From JANQQC01 sp965262255 (GTDB lineage Bacteria; Pseudomonadota; Alphaproteobacteria; Caulobacterales; Hyphomonadaceae), in contig OZ253505.1 in NCBI GenBank assembly GCA_965262255.1, positions 744,001 to 808,000 on the forward strand: DNA of 64,000 nucleotides, written 5' to 3'. A program made the translations under genes and the position numbers. Positions 60,286 through 64,000 of this stretch are shown here, piece by piece. The notes under the pieces are model-generated. The model ran no database searches. It was not told where the DNA came from and saw only the letters and a program-made list of their open reading frames with translations. How positions within the stretch are numbered: position 1 is the stretch's first letter; every line of letters begins with the position of its first letter.

Positions 60286-60990
60286 ATGCATCGCCTTTTC
60301 TACATAGCTTTTGCTATGACACTCTTTGCCGCGCCCGTATCCGCCAAAAACTGGCCCGACCCGCTGTCAGGTGCTCTAGATGAAGGGCGCGAGGTAGCAA
60401 AGTATTCGTATAGATTGACAATCGAATCCGAAAACTACTTCATTGAAGCATTGATCAATCCGAGCCTTCCACCTGACCAACAAATCGAGATTCGATTTCC
60501 ACCTCCGGGTTCAGAATCAGGAGAAGTAGTCGAGATTCTCCGTCAGATGAAATCTGAATGGCCTATAAGTATTTGGTGTTCAACTGTTTCAGAGATAATT
60601 CCCGAAGAGGTTATTCTGGAGGACGAAACTGCTGAAAATCTGGTCTATCGCTTCAAGCCGATAATCGATCCTGACGCGAGGAAGCGAGAACGACAAGTAT
60701 TCAGAAAACTTATTGGTAGGGTCATTGTTGACAAAGCTAGTGGCACTGTTCGTTCGTATAAACTAAAGAACCCTAAGCGGATAAAACCAGCAATTGTTGC
60801 TACAATTCGAACATTTCTGATTGAAAGCGAATGCGAACTTGCGCCAAACGGTCGATCATACCGATCCAAACACGTATTTACTATTGATGGCTCTGCCCTC
60901 GGCAATAGGTTTGGGGAAACAGTCACTAGATCAATCTCAAATCTCTCCCCAGTCCAAGAGTATCAGCCCGTCATAGACCAAACGAACTGA
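60286..60990 (+). CDS. Hypothetical secreted/periplasmic protein
   Basis: 234 residues from the ATG at 60286 (GGAAG eight bases upstream; the frame extends four codons further). Signal peptide MHRLFYIAFAMTLFAAPVSA followed by KNW. The mature part is basic and has two cysteines (IWCSTV, SECELAPNG) and no motif I recognise. A rho-independent terminator follows 15 bases after the stop, so it is a single-gene unit. Confidence 0.75.
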   Translation: MHRLFYIAFAMTLFAAPVSAKNWPDPLSGALDEGREVAKYSYRLTIESENYFIEALINPSLPPDQQIEIRFPPPGSESGEVVEILRQMKSEWPISIWCSTVSEIIPEEVILEDETAENLVYRFKPIIDPDARKRERQVFRKLIGRVIVDKASGTVRSYKLKNPKRIKPAIVATIRTFLIESECELAPNGRSYRSKHVFTIDGSALGNRFGETVTRSISNLSPVQEYQPVIDQTN

Positions 60991-61005
60991 GAACAGAACA
61001 TTTAG

Positions 61006-61044
61006 AGCGTAATCGAAAGGCGAAGCCATTCGATTACGCTTTTT
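61006..61044 (+). terminator. Rho-independent terminator
   Basis: A perfect 12-bp stem AGCGTAATCGAA/TTCGATTACGCT with an inner loop containing GGCGAAGCC, followed by TTTTA. It ends the secreted-protein gene and lies 25 bases before the next start. Confidence 0.9.
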
Positions 61045-61069
61045 ACGTAGCACCTAGTAAGTAGAACAG

Positions 61070-61867
61070 ATGCCGCAGACATCGACAAATCCTAATGCAC
61101 CGACAGTAGAGACAGTGTTGTCTGTACATCATTACACAGACCGTCTCTTCAAGTTTAGAACGACGCGTCCTGCAAGTTTTCGATTTCGTTCCGGCGAGTT
61201 CGTAATGATAGGGTTACCCAGTGAGAACGGAAAGCCGATCTTACGTGCTTACTCTATGGCGAGTCCGTCATGGGATGATGCGCTAGAGTTTTTTTCCATA
61301 AAAGTTCCCGACGGTCCTCTAACATCAAGATTGCAAAAAATTGCGCCAAGTGACAAAATTCTGTTAGGAAGAAAGCCCACAGGAACGCTTGTACTAGATG
61401 CACTCACACCCGCCAAACGTTTGTATTTTTTTTCGACAGGCACAGGATTCGCACCGTTCGCCAGTCTGATTAGAGAACCTGAAACCTATTCGAAATACGA
61501 AAGCGTTATAGTTACACACACCTGCCGAGCAGAATCCGAGCTCGCTTATTCAATCGAGTCATTTCAGGCCGCGAAACAAGATCCGTTAGTCGGGGAAGAA
61601 GCGACGAAACAGTTAACGCTATTCAACTCCTGCACTCAAACACCATCGTTTCCCAATCAAGGTCGCATAACAAACTTGATTCAATCGGGAAAGGTTTTTG
61701 AGACTTTGGACTTGCCAAAAATAGATGCGGAAACCGATCGAGCGATGATTTGTGGGTCTATGGACATGATAAGAGATATGAAGGCTTTATTAATCGGCCT
61801 CGGTTTCTTGGAAGGTTCAAACGCAAAACCAGGCGAATTTGTAATAGAACGCGCATTCGCTGGCTAG
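61070..61867 (+). CDS. fpr: Ferredoxin--NADP reductase
   Basis: 265 residues, the bacterial plant-type-like FNR of about 257-270 residues. FAD site RAYSMASPSWDD (RxYS), VPDGPLTSRLQ, LGRKPTGTLVLD, NADP site FSTGTGFAPFASLIR, THTCR, MICGSMDM and a C-terminus EFVIERAFAG typical of alphaproteobacterial and gammaproteobacterial Fpr. It moves electrons between NADPH and ferredoxin or flavodoxin. ATG at 61070; alone after a terminator. Confidence 0.94.
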   Translation: MPQTSTNPNAPTVETVLSVHHYTDRLFKFRTTRPASFRFRSGEFVMIGLPSENGKPILRAYSMASPSWDDALEFFSIKVPDGPLTSRLQKIAPSDKILLGRKPTGTLVLDALTPAKRLYFFSTGTGFAPFASLIREPETYSKYESVIVTHTCRAESELAYSIESFQAAKQDPLVGEEATKQLTLFNSCTQTPSFPNQGRITNLIQSGKVFETLDLPKIDAETDRAMICGSMDMIRDMKALLIGLGFLEGSNAKPGEFVIERAFAG

Positions 61868-61924
61868 TTCTATACTGTCCTGAGTAGTGAAAAGGTAATA
61901 CTCCCGCAGGCTCGGAGTAACCGC

Positions 61925-62080
61925 GTGATATCACCTAAACTTTCATGCTTGCAAATTGCACGAAAATTCCCGGACAACGAATCTACGAAACGATGGTTCA
62001 TTAAAAAGGGCAAGAAGAACGGCGTTGAATGCCCTCTCGCAATCGCTGAAAAGGTTCAAACTAGAGATTTGGGTAAATAA
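61925..62080 (+). pseudogene. IS1595-family transposase remnant (N-terminus)
   Basis: The frame from a GTG reads SCLQIARKFPDNESTKRWFIKKGKKNGVECP, closely like the start of IS1595 transposases (PxxxxAxxWFE...NGVxCPxC), but the zinc-ribbon cysteines after CP are lost, and the frame ends in TAA four bases before a MITE (62085). The rest of the transposase is absent. A relic with no activity. Confidence 0.7.
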
Positions 62081-62084
62081 CTAT

Positions 62085-62232
62085 GAAACTGTTGCGGAAC
62101 ACAAAGTTTGAAAACACACCTACAAAATTTTGAATTTTAGGCGAATAGATGCCCTAGAATAAGGCATTTGGCGATCCAGATTGAGTGCAAATCATCGAAA
62201 TTTGAGCGCGTAACGAGTTTCGCAACAGTCTC
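62085..62232. mobile_element. MITE copy 2 (148 bp)
   Basis: Inverted copy of the element at 6067-6215. Ends GAAACTGTTGCGGAAC and GTTTCGCAACAGTCTC, target duplication ACTAT at 62080-62084 and 62233-62237. Sits right after the IS1595 remnant and 100 bases before the Mod gene. Both duplications being intact indicates transposition as a unit. Confidence 0.9.
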
Positions 62233-62325
62233 ACTATATAATCCCCTTCGCAATTTATGCACCTTGCTGTTGATGATCACTCGCGTTGCGCGACTGTACA
62301 TCTAGTTCAATCTGCTTAACTTTAC

Positions 62326-62329
62326 GGAG
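62326..62329 (+). promoter_or_regulatory. Ribosome binding site fixing the Mod gene start
   Basis: GGAG six bases before the ATG at 62336 marks the real start of the broken methyltransferase, upstream of the poly-C tract. Confidence 0.7.
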
Positions 62330-62335
62330 TTATTA

Positions 62336-63582
62336 ATGGACTCTATCTCTACAGGATCTTCTGAAGCCCCCCCCCCATAGGCGTTTCAGAGAGAAACTTC
62401 AAGTCCAACACAATATGGACTGGCGATAACCTAGAGGTTATGCGCGGCCTAAACTCTAATACCGTTGATTTGATCTATCTAGATCCACTGTTCAATTCTA
62501 ATCGTAACTATTCTGCTCCTGTAGGTAGTAAAGCCGCAGCTGCCGCCTTCAAAGACATGTGGACGTTGTCAGATATTGACGAATGCGAACATGGAGAGCT
62601 CGCTGATCGCAGTCCGAAGACTTACGAGGTAATCCGGGCGGCTAGGTCAGTCGCTGGCAAGGGAATGCAGTCTTACCTGATCTTTATGGCTTTGAGGCTG
62701 TTAGAAATGCGAAGGGTGCTTAAAAATAGTGGTAGCATATATCTTCATTGTGATGACACTGCTGGCGCATATTTGAAACTGCTCATGGATGCTGTGTTCG
62801 GAAGGAAGAACTATAGGAACGAGATAATTTGGGGGTACAATAAAGGCGGTAGGCGAAAAGACGGGTTTAAGCGTTCACATGATGTCATTCATTTTTATGG
62901 CATATCATCAGCAACTGCTTTTGTTCCTCTGCGCGTAGCTGACAGCAACGGAGAGTTTAAATTGCGCAAAGGGTTTCGCAAGAAAAATGGGGAGTGGTGG
63001 GTGCCAACAAAACCCGGTAAGGAATGTCTATCGTGGTAGGGAGATATCCCATCTCGCGAGACTAACACCCAAGGCAAAGAATGGACAGGTTATCCGACTC
63101 AAAAGCCGCTGGCATTACTAGAGAGAATCATCAAAGCCAGCTAAAACGAAGGCGATGTGGTGTTTAACCCATTCTGTGGGTGTGCTACAACGTTGGTCGC
63201 CGCTCACAACCTTGGGCGTAACTGGATTGGTTGCGATCTCAGTCCGTTGGCAGTCAAATTGGTAAATCAGCGAATACTAGAATTTGACCCGCTGTTCGCG
63301 AAGGCGATTAATCCGGACGAACCACCTAATCGTAGCGACGTTACGGGTGTTAAGCATTATAGTAAGAACAAGCGCCGTATATTCGGTCTGCAGGAAGGAC
63401 GTTGCAACGGATGCGGTGAAATGTTCCCTTTCCAGTTTATGGAGGTTGACCTCATTCTACCGAAGTCCAAAGGAGGTACGGATGCTTTTCAGAACTTACA
63501 GGTATTATGCAGTCACTGCAACAAGTCCAAAGGCAACAAGACTATGGCTGAGTGGAATGCGGCGCGAAAGAAACTCCTATGA
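62336..63582 (+). pseudogene. Mod-type DNA methyltransferase with HNH C-terminus, decayed, poly-C tract
   Basis: From ATG 62336 the frame reads MDSISTGSSEAPPP and stops right after a run of ten C (62367-62376). One extra C (or two fewer) would shift it into IGVSERNFKSNTIWTGDNLEVMRGL, the typical methyltransferase start, so the gene has the layout of a phase-variable Mod. The body shows DLIYLDPLFNSNRNY (family form DPPF) and, later, GYPTQKPLALLERII and NPFCGCATTLVAA (SAM site). Two in-frame stops, TAG 63037 and TAA 63142, interrupt it; the reading frame itself stays constant. The C-terminus is HNH-like (CNGCGEMF, LILPKSKGGTD, LCSHCNKSKG) but the usual DHI is DLI. Dead by at least three changes. 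Confidence 0.88.
62367..62376 (+). repeat. Poly-C tract of 10 in the Mod coding sequence
   Basis: A run of ten C at codons 11-14. Such homopolymers vary by slipped-strand mispairing and switch genes on and off in type III methyltransferases. The present length is out of frame; 11 or 8 would be in frame. Confidence 0.85.
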
Positions 63583-63648
63583 AGGATATTGCTTCGCGAT
63601 CAGCCGCTTATCATTAGACTTGGCTGTTCTGCACCGAAATGTGTCGAA

Positions 63649-63816
63649 ATGTATATAATTCCCCGAACTAATGTCATTATTTCTATTCAGAAAATCAGTG
63701 ATTTTCAAAGTTCTGGTGGACAAAAGATACTCATTCGGTCAAATTTTGTTGGTGCTTCATTGAGACGTGACTATATACTAAGAGGAATTACGGAATACGT
63801 TAAACACCGAACTTAG
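63649..63816 (+). CDS. Possible small protein downstream of Mod, doubtful
   Basis: A 55-residue frame from ATG 63649 (MYIIPRTNVIISIQKIS...), basic, with no motif known to me. It could be a remnant of a restriction partner or chance. No clear ribosome site. Confidence 0.2.
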   Translation: MYIIPRTNVIISIQKISDFQSSGGQKILIRSNFVGASLRRDYILRGITEYVKHRT

Positions 63817-64000
63817 AAGACGTATAAAGGAGTAATGTTACAAACCTGACTGAAACTTGTTTTCGGTTGACTTAGTGTAAGTTAGCCTTTGTTTCTTATA
63901 GGAAGGCTACGACCCGATGCTACCTCGTTCCATCGCAATACCTAAAAACTTGAAAACATTTGACGTAGGAAGTGCCTTTTCGGCGCTAGTCTACCCCATA
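63817..64000 (+). other. Right-edge region, possible start of a gene
   Basis: From ATG 63917 a frame reads MLPRSIAIPKNLKTFDVGS to the edge, with AGGAAGG eleven bases upstream. It may be the start of a gene that runs beyond the window. Only 28 codons are visible, so no function is given. Confidence 0.3.

Larger units (their letters stand above)
61868..62335. other. Intergenic region fpr-Mod, filled with relics
   Basis: Contains the IS1595 transposase remnant and MITE copy 2, annotated separately. Around 100 bases after the MITE include the presumed Mod promoter. Nothing else recognised. Confidence 0.5.

Noticed and set aside
63037..63144. Stop-codon recoding (TAG and TAA read as sense) in the Mod gene.
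   Set aside because: All other genes in the window use TAG and TAA as normal stops, so two nonsense mutations are the simpler explanation.

Overview
The window is an AT-rich chromosomal stretch from a Gram-negative bacterium, most likely an alphaproteobacterium. The main evidence is one conserved gene run on the minus strand, ddl-ftsQ-ftsA-ftsZ ... lpxC-bamD-recN-ligA (about 33.3-47.6 kb), which is the alphaproteobacterial form of the division and cell-wall cluster, and the FtsZ tail (DLEIPAFLRR) typical of that class. LpxC, BamD, a TonB-dependent receptor and an autotransporter confirm an outer membrane. Genus cannot be told from the sequence.

Layout. 0-3 kb: the N-terminal part of a large YD-repeat (RHS-like) secreted protein that runs off the left edge. 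3.4-12.2 kb: tRNA-Pro(CGG), sppA, a 149-bp MITE, pyk, a Fic-family protein with an upstream palindromic operator, and glmS. 12.3-22.1 kb: a large type IIG-like restriction-methyltransferase, an orphan acidic protein and a 1590-residue repeat autotransporter. 22.7-31.8 kb: purB, prmA, a two-gene operon (degenerate exonuclease/J-domain protein plus Sel1-repeat protein, the latter broken by an IS481 element) and an aminopeptidase P. 31.8-33.2 kb: a C5 cytosine methyltransferase split by a 100-bp inverted-repeat element. 33.3-47.6 kb: ligA, recN, bamD, lpxC, then an oppositely oriented AAA ATPase/subtilase pair (IetAS-like anti-phage or plasmid-exclusion system) wedged between lpxC and ftsZ, then ftsZ, ftsA, ftsQ, ddl. 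47.8-50.8 kb: a TonB-dependent receptor. 50.9-60.1 kb: an accessory region with a coupled RES-toxin-like gene and an sce7725-like gene, a second IS481 copy, and an overlapping pair of ATPases that both carry C-terminal nuclease-like domains (a NACHT/STAND protein and an AAA_14/DUF4143 protein). 60.2-64 kb: a small secreted protein, a ferredoxin-NADP reductase, an IS1595 transposase remnant, the second MITE copy, and a decayed Mod-HNH DNA methyltransferase with a phase-variation-type poly-C tract.

The overall picture is housekeeping operons interleaved with defence and conflict genes, several of them dead: one Sel1 gene killed by an IS, one methyltransferase by a MITE-like insertion, one by point mutations plus a poly-C slip. 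The insertions leave exact target duplications, so the ancestral genes can be rebuilt by eye. The strongest candidates for undescribed systems are the NACHT-nuclease/DUF4143 operon (54.7-60.1 kb), the sce7725-like/zinc-RES pair (50.9-52.9 kb) and the exonuclease-like/J-domain/Sel1 operon (25-29.9 kb). The function of all three is inferred from domain content only.
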